Below are positions 35,640 to 43,721 of a stretch of 64,000 nt of DNA, piece by piece. Below the pieces are notes generated by a model. The model searched no databases, had not been told where the DNA came from, and saw only the letters and a list, made by a program, of their open reading frames with translations. The first letter of the stretch is position 1, and each line of letters begins with the position of its first letter. The translations under genes and the position numbers were made by a program. Source of the stretch: CAVZCK01 sp963798805 (GTDB lineage: Bacteria > Pseudomonadota > Alphaproteobacteria > Rhizobiales > Rhodomicrobiaceae); NCBI GenBank assembly GCA_963798805.1, contig CAWCVC010000010.1, positions 1,054,001 to 1,118,000 on the forward strand, given 5' to 3'.

Positions 35640-36366
35640 GCTTCGATGAAAACGTGCCCCTACCCTCGCCGGGAACCTTAAGGACGGTGCCCCGCCAGAT
35701 GTTCTCTCACCTGTAAAAACCGGACCGCAGCTTTAACCGGCACGCAGGCTCGGTTCCAACCCCGCTGGCGATAGATTACCCGAGATCACGCCTCAACCGT
35801 GGCCTCAGGATTATCGTGGCGTTGCTAATGGTTAGGATTCGTTGATCATCTGATTGCAAATTATACGAGGTCGGAAAGTTTGAAAATACTGAGTTCGGGA
35901 TCGTACCTATCTTATCAACTTGTGGAAAATCAGTCGTAACGAAAGGAGGGCGTATCGGATCGGCAATTTGACGCCGCCGACCGAAATGGTGCGGACGGCT
36001 AACTTGCTGATTTTACGAGGGCCAAACGCGAGATTTCTTGATCTCTTACACGTCATCAACGCTCTTTTTCGTCCGCGCCGGGGAACCAAAACGTGGGATC
36101 GGAGTTGCCCTTGCCGTGAAAAAGCGATGTTTTTTCACTTGAAACGATTTACCACCAGCAGCAGACTCCACGCCTTTGGAGACGATCCTTAGAACAATAA
36201 GTGGGGAAAGTTGCGTCTCTCTACACAGTATCCAATCAGATGTCAATGTGGGTGTACAGGCACCGTCTTGAGCTGTTAGCAAGGGCTGCCCCCTGTTTCC
36301 GTGGTATTCCGCCTTTGTTCTTCCCAGATATCAGGTCCTGTGCGCCAGCATTGGGGGGTTGCTTAA
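35640..36366. other. Long intergenic interval, A+T-richer in its second half
   Basis: No convincing gene on either strand. Short frames near 35907-36192 lack ribosome sites and family-like sequence. From about 35800 to 36450 the base composition is visibly more A+T-rich than the neighbours. It should contain the promoter of the Crp/Fnr gene, but no clear motif was identified. Confidence 0.4.
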
Positions 36367-37158
36367 ATGAATGTAGGAAATGAGCTTTTGTCCAATTTGA
36401 GCAAGGACGATTTTAATAAAATCCTGCCCTTCATGACACGAATATCGCTACAGCAAGACACTCAACTGACGCCAGTCAATGAAGTTCCCGAATATGCGTA
36501 TTTTCCCGAGAGCGGGATTGTTTCAGTCGTAGCCTATGCTGCTGATGACCGACGATTCCACGTCGGCATGTATGGCGCCGAAGGCTTCGGCAGCATTCCA
36601 ACGGTCCTTGGCGCAGGAAAGAGCCCAACGGCCGAATTCGTGCAGTCGAGCGGCTATGCTTATCGGATCTCCACAGATGACCTCAACCGTGCCGCGGAAA
36701 GGAGTCCGGCATTCCGCACCTTGCTCTTGCGTTTTGTCCATGTATTCCTGACGCAAGTCGCTTTTACTGCGCTTGCTGGAAGCAGCCCTCACAGGGTCGA
36801 CCAGAGGTTGGCGCGCTGTCTGCTGATGTGGCAGGACCGGATTCGCGGAACAGCGCTGCAGGTGACTCATCTGGCGCTTTCGGCGATTCTAGGCGTCAGG
36901 CGCGCCGGCATCACTGAGGCCGTGCATGATCTGGAGGGACAGAAGATGATCAGGGCCCAAAGGGGGCTCATCAACATTCTAGATCGTCCCCGACTTGAGA
37001 AGCTTGCAGCGGACTGCTACGGGCCGCCTGAAGCAGAGTATCGCCGTCTGATCGGCGAGTTTCATGCCAGGCCCGCGCCCCCCTTTCTGGCCATGCACGC
37101 CGCATGGGGCCTCACCCGCGGCGAGAGCCGTCAGCCGGATACACCGGTAAAATGGTGA
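36367..37158 (+). CDS. Crp/Fnr-family transcriptional regulator
   Basis: 263 residues: N-terminal cyclic-nucleotide-binding-like barrel (VPEYAYFPESGIVSVVAYAADDRRFHVGMYGAEGFGSIP) and a C-terminal winged helix (RLARCLLMWQDRI, then LALSAILGVRRAGITEAVHDLEGQKMI). No cysteine cluster for an Fe-S centre, so not an oxygen-sensing Fnr. This subclass, common in rhizobia, is of unknown ligand. The 5' part and upstream region are A+T-richer than the surroundings. Confidence 0.88.
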   Translation: MNVGNELLSNLSKDDFNKILPFMTRISLQQDTQLTPVNEVPEYAYFPESGIVSVVAYAADDRRFHVGMYGAEGFGSIPTVLGAGKSPTAEFVQSSGYAYRISTDDLNRAAERSPAFRTLLLRFVHVFLTQVAFTALAGSSPHRVDQRLARCLLMWQDRIRGTALQVTHLALSAILGVRRAGITEAVHDLEGQKMIRAQRGLINILDRPRLEKLAADCYGPPEAEYRRLIGEFHARPAPPFLAMHAAWGLTRGESRQPDTPVKW

Positions 37159-37177
37159 GCGCGCCCCACGGGCGCGC
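37159..37177. terminator. Hairpin between convergent genes
   Basis: GCGCGCCC / GGGCGCGC with a 3-base loop directly after the Crp/Fnr stop. No T-run; could act on both strands for the convergent DUF4142 gene. Confidence 0.4.
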
Positions 37178-37212
37178 CCACTCAGACTCGTCAGACAGCA
37201 GACGAGATACCG

Positions 37213-37807
37213 CTATTTCCGAGGCGACGAATTGACGCTGCCGGTCACTTCAGCCGGCGAGAGCGCCTCGGCCATCTGCAGATGCTTCTTCAGCGTCGGG
37301 ACCGTATTCGTGGCCCACTGCTGCAGCGTGGCGTTGTTGCCGTTCTGACCATAGGACTGGAACAGGTCGATCGCCTTCTGATGCGCGTCGATCTGCATCT
37401 TCTTGAAGTCCTGGTTGAACTGGGCGCCCGAAGCCGATTTCAGCTGCTTCAGCATGTCCTCGTGAGTTCTTATCGAGCGAAGTCGGCTGCTTGATGTCGA
37501 GCGAACTCTGCTTGTCAAGAATCGACTTCAACTCCTTACCCGCCTTCTGATGATCGCTGACCAGCGTCTTGGCGAACTTCTGAACCTGCTGGTTCTTCGA
37601 CTTCCGCTCGGCGAGCTTGGCCGATTGGATCTCGAACATATTGCCTATCGTCGCGTTCTTGACGAATTGCGGGGTCGAGATGTTGCTGACCGCGTTCATA
37701 CCGGTACCGGCGGTCGCAGCGCTGTTGCTCTCAGCCGCGTTCTGCGCCATTGCAGGCGAGGCAAAGGCCACAGCCGCAACGGCTATGAGGAGCTTATTCA
37801 TTTTCAT
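37213..37807 (-). CDS. DUF4142 exported ferritin-like protein (frameshifted as assembled)
   Basis: Signal peptide (LLIAVAAVAFASPAMA) and a four-helix DUF4142 domain: FVKNATIGNMFEIQSAKLAER, FAKTLVSDHQKAGKELK, then in the second frame FKKMQIDAHQKAIDLFQSYG. The frame breaks at 37464-37469 (GAACTC on the minus strand). Deleting one A gives GACTC and the continuous sequence LDKTHEDMLKQLKSASG, a 197-residue protein. Both halves are well conserved. Function unknown; often stress-linked. A near-consensus EcfG promoter lies upstream. Confidence 0.85.
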
Positions 37808-37876
37808 CTCCTTGATCGTTAGTCTTTTTGCGTGGGCTCCGCCCGGATATTTTCCGGGGGAGCCTATACGGAGTCC

Positions 37877-37902
37877 AACTGGGAAGCGCGGGGATTTGTT
37901 CC
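37877..37902 (-). promoter_or_regulatory. Near-consensus EcfG-type promoter for the DUF4142 gene
   Basis: On the minus strand GGAAC, 17 bases, AGTT (one base off GGAAC-N17-CGTT), ending 70 bases before the start. Tentative. Confidence 0.35.
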
Positions 37903-37925
37903 GCTCGCCATCGCAACCTTAAGAT

Positions 37926-39176
37926 CTATTTTTCGTCACCTGCAACCTTATGCACGACAGCTCCCAACGTGAGCCCTTGCACGACGACAGTGAACAGCAC
38001 CACGGCGTAGGTGGCGGCCAGAATCACCGGCCGCGCCGGGCTCTCCGGTATCGTCAATGCCAGCGCGACGGAAATGCCGCCGCGTATCCCGCCCCAAGTC
38101 AGAACCGGGATGGTCCCGCGCACGAAAGCCCGCCATCGGCTGAGCACCATTATCGGCGCTCCGACCGCAATCAGCCGCGCGAAAAGCACGAGCGGGACGA
38201 CCGCCAGAGCCACCCAGACGAAGAACGGCTTAAAGCCGATGACGATGACCTCGAGGCCGATGAGCAGGAATAAGACGGCATTGAGGATATCGTCGACGAG
38301 CGTCCAGAAGCCGAACACATAGCGCTTGGTAATTTCGCTCATCGCATCGCTCGCGCCGCGATTGCCGATCAGAACGCCGGCGACGACGACGGCGATCGGC
38401 CCGCTCATCCCCAGCCTGTTCGCCAGAGCATACGTCCCGGAGGCCAATGCCAGGGAGATCAGCACCTCGATCGAATAATCGTTGATCGCCCGCATGGCGC
38501 GATAAGCAATATAGCCGGTGACCAGTCCCAGAAGCCCGCCGCCGCCGGCGCCGAGCGCCAGGAGATGCAGCGCATGAATCGGTTGGAAGCCGTCGCTGGC
38601 AGCAGCAGCCTGAAAGGTGACCGTGAAGATGACGACGCCGACGCCATCGTTGAAGAGCGCCTCGCCGGACATGTCCGTCTCCAGCATCCGCGGCACGTTC
38701 GCCGATTTCAGCGTCGTCAGGACGGCCACGGGGTCGGTGGGAGCGATCAGCGCCCCGAAAACCAGCGCCCAGGTGAACGGGATGGGCGTGCCCAGAAAGC
38801 CGGCAATCGCCCACAGGCCGGCCGCGACGATCAGCATGGTGATGAGCACACCGATCGTCGCCAGAATGCCGACGACGGGAGCTCTGCTCTTCAACCGGCC
38901 AAGATCGACATGCAGGGCGCCTGCGAATAGAAGAAAGGCCAACATGCCGTTCATGACGGCCTGATAGAAATCGATCTGCCGGACGGTCTTGACCAAATCA
39001 CCGTATACGGATGTATTCGGAAAAAGGAACTCGACGCTGATGAGCACGAGAGAGGCGCCGAGCCCCATGATCAGCAGACCGATATTGGCCGGCAATCGCA
39101 GCAGTCGATTATTGATCCAGGCGAAAACAGCTGTGATGGTCAGGAGCCCCGCAATGAGCTCGAAGACGGAGAGCAA
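37926..39176 (-). CDS. CPA1-family sodium/proton antiporter (NhaP-type)
   Basis: 416-residue inner-membrane cation/proton antiporter with about 12 membrane helices. Family motifs include FLLFAGALHVDLGRLK, FGALIAPTDPVAVLTTLK (the ion-binding region) and SGEALFNDGVGVVIFTV (ND motif). The start appears to be TTG at 39176 (LLSVFELIAGLLTI) behind GAAAGGACC. No regulator nearby; divergent from the DapA-like gene. Confidence 0.93.
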   Translation of the reverse strand: MLSVFELIAGLLTITAVFAWINNRLLRLPANIGLLIMGLGASLVLISVEFLFPNTSVYGDLVKTVRQIDFYQAVMNGMLAFLLFAGALHVDLGRLKSRAPVVGILATIGVLITMLIVAAGLWAIAGFLGTPIPFTWALVFGALIAPTDPVAVLTTLKSANVPRMLETDMSGEALFNDGVGVVIFTVTFQAAAASDGFQPIHALHLLALGAGGGGLLGLVTGYIAYRAMRAINDYSIEVLISLALASGTYALANRLGMSGPIAVVVAGVLIGNRGASDAMSEITKRYVFGFWTLVDDILNAVLFLLIGLEVIVIGFKPFFVWVALAVVPLVLFARLIAVGAPIMVLSRWRAFVRGTIPVLTWGGIRGGISVALALTIPESPARPVILAATYAVVLFTVVVQGLTLGAVVHKVAGDEK

Positions 39177-39350
39177 GAGCCGGTCCTTTCGATTGCCGCA
39201 ACAGTTCTTTTCTCAACCTTTTCGCGCGGCAGCCGTTCCACGCCGCCGGCGCCGAGGCTAGGCCGCCCTCGTAGAGCGGCGCGCTTGAGGGGACGCGACG
39301 TCCGGGCGCGAAGCGTTTATTGTGATCACCGCTCACTCATGGAGCTTTTA

Positions 39351-40226
39351 ATGCGCGATTTTCACGGTGTCTTCCCCTATCTCGTATCGCCGGTCGACGC
39401 GTCCGGTGGCGTTCTCGCCGATGTGCTCGGCCGGCTGGTGTCGGATCTCGTGGAGGCGGGTGTTCATGGCCTGACCCCGCTCGGCTCGACGGGCGAGTTC
39501 GCCTATCTGACACGCGAGCAGCGAATCGCGCTGGTGAGGACGACGATCGAAGCGGCGGCGGGCCGGGTGCCGGTCGTGGCGGGCGTCGCCTCGACATCGA
39601 CGCGCGATGCGGTCGAGCAGGCGCAAACCTATGAGCAGCTTGGCGCGGACGGCATTCTTGCCATCCTCGAAGCCTATTTCCCGCTCAAGGACGCGCAGGC
39701 GGAGGATTATTTCCGCCGGATCGCCGACGCGGTCGACATCCCTGTCGTGCTTTACACCAATCCGCAATTCCAGCGCAGCGATCTGAGCCTCGACGTGATC
39801 GCGCGGCTCGCCGAACATCCGCGCATCGGCTATATCAAGGATGCCTCGACCAATACCGGCCGTCTTCTCTCGATCATGAATCGCTGCGGCGATGCGTTGC
39901 GGGTGTTCTCAGCCTCGGCTCACATTCCGGCCTGCGTCATGATGATCGGCGGCGTCGGCTGGATGGCCGGCCCCGCCTGCCTCATTCCGCGGCAGAGCGT
40001 ACGGCTCTACGAGCTTTGCCGGGCGGGAGAATGGGACGCGGCGATGCGGCTTCAGCGGGAGCTATGGCGGATCAATGAGGCCTTCGCCCGCTTCAATCTG
40101 GCCGCCTGCATCAAGGCCGGCCTGCAGTTGCAGGGCTATCCGGTGGGCGAGCCGATCCCGCCGCAGGCGGCGCTTACCGCCGAGGAACGTGAAATGGTCG
40201 AGGCCGCGCTTGGCGCGGTGGCGTAG
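39351..40226 (+). CDS. Dihydrodipicolinate synthase / N-acetylneuraminate lyase superfamily aldolase
   Basis: 291-residue (beta/alpha)8 Schiff-base aldolase. GSTGEF (45-50), Tyr135 (VLYTNPQF) and the lysine of IGYIKDAS (Lys163) form the standard active site. It is not evidently the housekeeping DapA: the sequence after residue 170 and the lone location suggest a catabolic sugar-acid or hydroxy-acid lyase. Start at 39351 behind GGAGC; an ATG four codons upstream would overlap that ribosome site. Confidence 0.85.
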   Translation: MRDFHGVFPYLVSPVDASGGVLADVLGRLVSDLVEAGVHGLTPLGSTGEFAYLTREQRIALVRTTIEAAAGRVPVVAGVASTSTRDAVEQAQTYEQLGADGILAILEAYFPLKDAQAEDYFRRIADAVDIPVVLYTNPQFQRSDLSLDVIARLAEHPRIGYIKDASTNTGRLLSIMNRCGDALRVFSASAHIPACVMMIGGVGWMAGPACLIPRQSVRLYELCRAGEWDAAMRLQRELWRINEAFARFNLAACIKAGLQLQGYPVGEPIPPQAALTAEEREMVEAALGAVA

Positions 40227-40250
40227 CATAAGGCGCCGGTTGCCTGCGCG

Positions 40251-40280
40251 GCGGTTGTGATATTCTGAATTCACAACCGC
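40251..40280. terminator. 30-base perfect palindrome after the aldolase gene
   Basis: GCGGTTGTGA / TCACAACCGC, 10-base loop, starting 25 bases after the stop. No T-run. Could be a terminator-like hairpin, or a regulator site (TTGTGA...TCACAA). Confidence 0.4.
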
Positions 40281-40399
40281 GCCAGTGGCGCGCCGAGCAC
40301 AGCAGTTGCGCGTAATTTTACGGGTGCCCACATACGCTTTGACGTTTTTTGAATGTTATAGCTCAATCAGGCCAGCTTTGCTCAGAGTTGGCTGTCATC

Positions 40400-41452
40400 A
40401 TGTATTTGCGTTTCTGTCTTGCCCTTCTTCTGCTTTTACCCGCTGCCGGCTGCTCCGGCCTGCAGGAGTTTTTCAAGGTTCTGACCTTCGAGGAAGACCC
40501 CAATAGCGGAAAGGCCACACAGCAGTATCTTTTGATGAGCGTCGTCTCCGACTATGGGCGCGAAGACAGAGTCAACCAGCCGCTCAAGGACTTCAACGAG
40601 CTGCTCTCGGTCAGCGATCCGGAATTGTCCACAGTTCTGCGAAGCAGGTGCCAGCCGCAGCCGCGTCCGGCCCCGCCAGGCGCAAAAAGCTTCCTGCCGC
40701 CCGGCCTCCTTGCGAATGTCGGCATTCAAGCGGCCTCGATCCTGTATAACGCCGTCTTCGACGAGCTGGCGAGCGGGGCCAAGAAGCTGCAGCAGCGCGC
40801 ATCACCGCCGCCTTATTCCGTCCGCATAGCCGCCGGCACCAAGGTCGGCCGGAAGGTGCTGCGATGGGGCGATGTCAAATGCATCGTCATCCAGCGCCGC
40901 CTGCTGTCCGATGTGCCCAAGGGCTTCGACGCGCCGGTCGACAAGCACCGGCCGTTCCGGCCCACCGATAAGGGCCTCACCATCGTGCTGCAGAGATTGC
41001 GGCAGGGTACCCATTCCTCGACCTTGCGGCCGGTCTATCTGCGCATGGACAACGCCGTTGCGGTGACCGGCACGGGAGAGGACGGCAAACCGGCCTCGGT
41101 GCAGGCGACGCTCGCCTTCACGCTCAGCGCGGTCGAAGTCGACAAGGGCAAGGACGTCGTTGCAGAGGTCGCCAAGCTGACCTTTCCGACCTTCAAGCTG
41201 CCGCTCGGCCGCGCCGCGGAGGCCTGCGATCTCGATGACCCGCTGCAGGCGTGCCAGTACGATTCCGATCTCATTCGCGATCCGGATGCGAGCGCAGATG
41301 CGATTTCGCTTGCCGCGAGCGTGAAGGAGGTCGGCTCGCCGGCCAATGCCGAGGAGCGTGCCAAGGCCGGCATCGATGCGCTGAAAGCGATTTCGAAGCC
41401 GGTATTCGACGCTTTCATCGCCGAAATCAAAGCGGCCTCCTCAGGCAAATAG
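40400..41452 (+). CDS. Putative outer- or inner-membrane lipoprotein, unknown function
   Basis: 350 residues with a lipoprotein signal (FCLALLLLLPAAGCSG, lipobox PAAGC, Cys18 lipidated). The mature protein shows no family I recognise: a short linker, NVGIQAASILYNAVFDELASG, a beta-rich middle (PPPYSVRIAAGTKVGRKVLRWGDVKCIVIQRR) and a charged helical C-terminus. Start at 40400; 17 upstream in-frame codons precede the signal. It converges with the exported hydrolase cluster and may belong to it functionally, but this is only by proximity. Confidence 0.75.
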   Translation: MYLRFCLALLLLLPAAGCSGLQEFFKVLTFEEDPNSGKATQQYLLMSVVSDYGREDRVNQPLKDFNELLSVSDPELSTVLRSRCQPQPRPAPPGAKSFLPPGLLANVGIQAASILYNAVFDELASGAKKLQQRASPPPYSVRIAAGTKVGRKVLRWGDVKCIVIQRRLLSDVPKGFDAPVDKHRPFRPTDKGLTIVLQRLRQGTHSSTLRPVYLRMDNAVAVTGTGEDGKPASVQATLAFTLSAVEVDKGKDVVAEVAKLTFPTFKLPLGRAAEACDLDDPLQACQYDSDLIRDPDASADAISLAASVKEVGSPANAEERAKAGIDALKAISKPVFDAFIAEIKAASSGK

Positions 41453-41479
41453 CCTCGAAGTCGCAGCCACAGCAAAGTT

Positions 41480-41620
41480 GTCGTCCCGGACGGCCGGAGG
41501 CCGATTTGGCATCCAATCTCGCTATCCGCGAGTCCGTGCTGTGCTGTCAGGCCAATAGGCCTCGGCCCAAGGCCTGCCCCGGACTTGATCCGGGGCAGGG
41601 GGCGACATCCGAATAATCGG
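41480..41620. repeat. Dispersed repeat family 2, copy B, with REP hairpin
   Basis: Begins GTCGTCCCGGACGGCCGGAG and contains CCAATAGGCCTCGGCCCAAG, as in copy A. It is followed by a perfect hairpin CTGCCCCGGA / TCCGGGGCAG (41574-41598) around a 5-base loop, a REP-type sequence. It lies between two convergent genes. Confidence 0.6.
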
Positions 41621-41657
41621 TGATCACCCTCTATCCGGCTTCCCGACTTCGCCCCGG

Positions 41658-42467
41658 TCACAGATCGTGCAGGCTGGGATCGGTCCGGTAGGAATGTAGC
41701 TTGAGATCGGCGCCACTGACCGGCAGGTGGCTGACATTGACCTCGCCCGTATTGCGCCTCTCATAGGTTCCGTCCGGCAGGCGTGCGCGAAGCGGCATCT
41801 GATTGCCGCCGAGAATGTAGATGCTGTCCTTCACGCGGCTGACGAAAAAGCCGACATGCCCGCGCCAGCTTTCGCTCTTGTGCTGAAACACCACGATATC
41901 GCCGGGCTTCGGGTCGGTCGTCGCCGTGCCCCAGCTCCGGAAACTCTCCGATGCCGCGCTCGCCGTGTGCTTCAGCAGCTTGTCCACATCCTCGCGGTCC
42001 TTGCGGCCCTGAACCAGACACCAGTTCACGAAGGCCGCGCACCATGCGGTCTGATCGCCGTTCGGCTTACGCAGCGTCGTTGCGTCGAAGAACGTGACAA
42101 TGGCCGGATTGGCGCGCACCGGCCATTCCTCCGCATAGAGATGCGCATCGGCGCCAAGCGTCTGATCCATGGCGCCCTGCCGTAGATCCTCGAAGAACTG
42201 GGCGATCTGCATCGGGTTCTGCCGCGTCGGGCACTTGCCGAGGATTTCCTGAGCTTTTTTCACCTCGGAAGTATAGGGCGTCGCCGTGCCCTTCTCCGAC
42301 ATGGCCTGCTTCAGCAGCTCATCAAGCGTCGGAACCGCTTTACCGGCCTCGAATTCGACGGGGGCGGCAACGCTGATATCATCCGGCGCGGCGCCCGCCC
42401 TGTTCGTCGCGAGCAGCATCACGCCGGACATCGCGGCAGAGGCCCGCAGAAACTCTCTCCGTTTCAA
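41658..42467 (-). CDS. Tat-exported CHAP/NlpC-like (TIGR02594-type) hydrolase
   Basis: 269 residues. Tat-type signal MKRREFLRASAAMSGVMLLA. The C-terminal half carries a cysteine-peptidase core: DQTAWCAAFVNWCL (nucleophile Cys), DPKPGDIVVFQ and GHVGFFV (His). This arrangement is that of the TIGR02594/CHAP amidase group acting on peptidoglycan peptides. Separated by 22 bases from the lysozyme-like gene upstream, so probably co-transcribed. Confidence 0.85.
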   Translation of the reverse strand: MKRREFLRASAAMSGVMLLATNRAGAAPDDISVAAPVEFEAGKAVPTLDELLKQAMSEKGTATPYTSEVKKAQEILGKCPTRQNPMQIAQFFEDLRQGAMDQTLGADAHLYAEEWPVRANPAIVTFFDATTLRKPNGDQTAWCAAFVNWCLVQGRKDREDVDKLLKHTASAASESFRSWGTATTDPKPGDIVVFQHKSESWRGHVGFFVSRVKDSIYILGGNQMPLRARLPDGTYERRNTGEVNVSHLPVSGADLKLHSYRTDPSLHDL

Positions 42468-42489
42468 ATTGCCCTCCCCATCTGAGTGA

Positions 42490-43485
42490 TTATGTGCGCT
42501 GAGGCAGCGTGATGACCGACCGGGCCGCCAGTTCCTTGACCAGCACCGCCGCTCCGCATTGCAGACTCACGGCGTTCGGATCGAAATGGCCGTCGCCGAC
42601 ATATTTGCCCTTGGCGTAGTTGCTGGAAAAACTCCAAAGGTAGGGCGTGTTGACGCCTCTGCCGCGATAACCGAAGCCATTATAGAGCTCGAAGCGGTAG
42701 AGCATATGAGCAAGGCTCCAATCCGTTTCCTTGTCGAACTTTTCCCAGGTGAGCGCGTCCACGGCGCTCGACACCCAGTCGCTTGGCGGGTTCCAGGGCG
42801 TCGGACGCCCGGCAGGGACGTGAAATGTCTTCCGGCGCAGCGGGTCGCCATTGTGGAGATGCGCCGCGAAATTGAAGCCGCATTCCAGGCTGTGGATGAT
42901 GCCGACGAAATACCACGGCATTTTCATGCGCTCGCCGACCGCCTCATATTGGGCCTTGTTCTTGGGCTTGGTCAGCACGCCGATATACCAATTGACGGTG
43001 CTTGCTCTTTCGGGACTGGTCTGGCAGGCGTCGAAAAGCTGAAGATAGCCGTCGCGCAAATCGTCATAGGCGTAGACGCGGGCGGCCTTCTCCTGGCCCA
43101 GGTCCGGGAAGAACGGCAAACGCTCCTTCGCCGTCAACGCGCCGAGCAGCTCGGCCGCTTGGTCCGTAAGCTGATCGATCTGCTGCCGCTCCTGCGGCAA
43201 AGCCGATTTCTGGCTTCCCTCCTGCAGCGCATCGATCATATCGACGAGCCGCTGCTGAGCCACGTCGTAAGCCTCGCCGGCGCCAGGCAGCGCCAGCGAT
43301 TTCTCGCCGCCGCCGACGACTGTGCCGGCCTTGCGCTGCAACTCCTGCAACGCCGCGCCGGGCGAGCCATCGATCGAATGCCAGCCTTCCATTTCCTGGG
43401 CGGCGAGGAGTGAACGGGTTATCGTTGAGCCGATGAATGCGGCGGGTAATAATGCGAGGATCCGGCGACGATTTAACATGAGCAT
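42490..43485 (-). CDS. Tat-exported lysozyme-like protein (COG5526-type)
   Basis: 331 residues. N-terminal twin-arginine-like signal NRRRILALLPAAFIGSTI. The C-terminal ~180 residues match the COG5526 'lysozyme family' fold: PWYFVGIIHSLECGFNFAAH with a candidate catalytic Glu, HLHNGDPL, WSLAHMLYRFELYNGFGYR and YLWSFSSNYAKGKYVGDG. The N-terminal ~140 residues are a helical region of unknown role. Likely a periplasmic peptidoglycan glycosidase. Precedes the CHAP-type gene in the same direction. Confidence 0.82.
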   Translation of the reverse strand: MLMLNRRRILALLPAAFIGSTITRSLLAAQEMEGWHSIDGSPGAALQELQRKAGTVVGGGEKSLALPGAGEAYDVAQQRLVDMIDALQEGSQKSALPQERQQIDQLTDQAAELLGALTAKERLPFFPDLGQEKAARVYAYDDLRDGYLQLFDACQTSPERASTVNWYIGVLTKPKNKAQYEAVGERMKMPWYFVGIIHSLECGFNFAAHLHNGDPLRRKTFHVPAGRPTPWNPPSDWVSSAVDALTWEKFDKETDWSLAHMLYRFELYNGFGYRGRGVNTPYLWSFSSNYAKGKYVGDGHFDPNAVSLQCGAAVLVKELAARSVITLPQRT

Positions 43486-43721
43486 CCGATCACTATAAGA
43501 TTGAAATTAGACACATTTATTGAATGTGAGAATAATGGGAAGTCAACAAGATACCCCAGACGCCCCCCAGTTTTTCTTAAACAGGTTGTAGAAGTCACAG
43601 GTCTTCGACTTGCAATATCATTCCTTCACCCCCTGAGCAGCTGAGATGCCCGAAGATACGTCGACGACGCTAAGGGCCTGGTTTCCGAACGTCCTCATCA
43701 AAATGAGCGAAGTGAGCACCG

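Noticed and set aside
35907..36192. Short frames on both strands in the long gap
   Set aside because: No ribosome sites, no family-like sequence, and they overlap each other on opposite strands.
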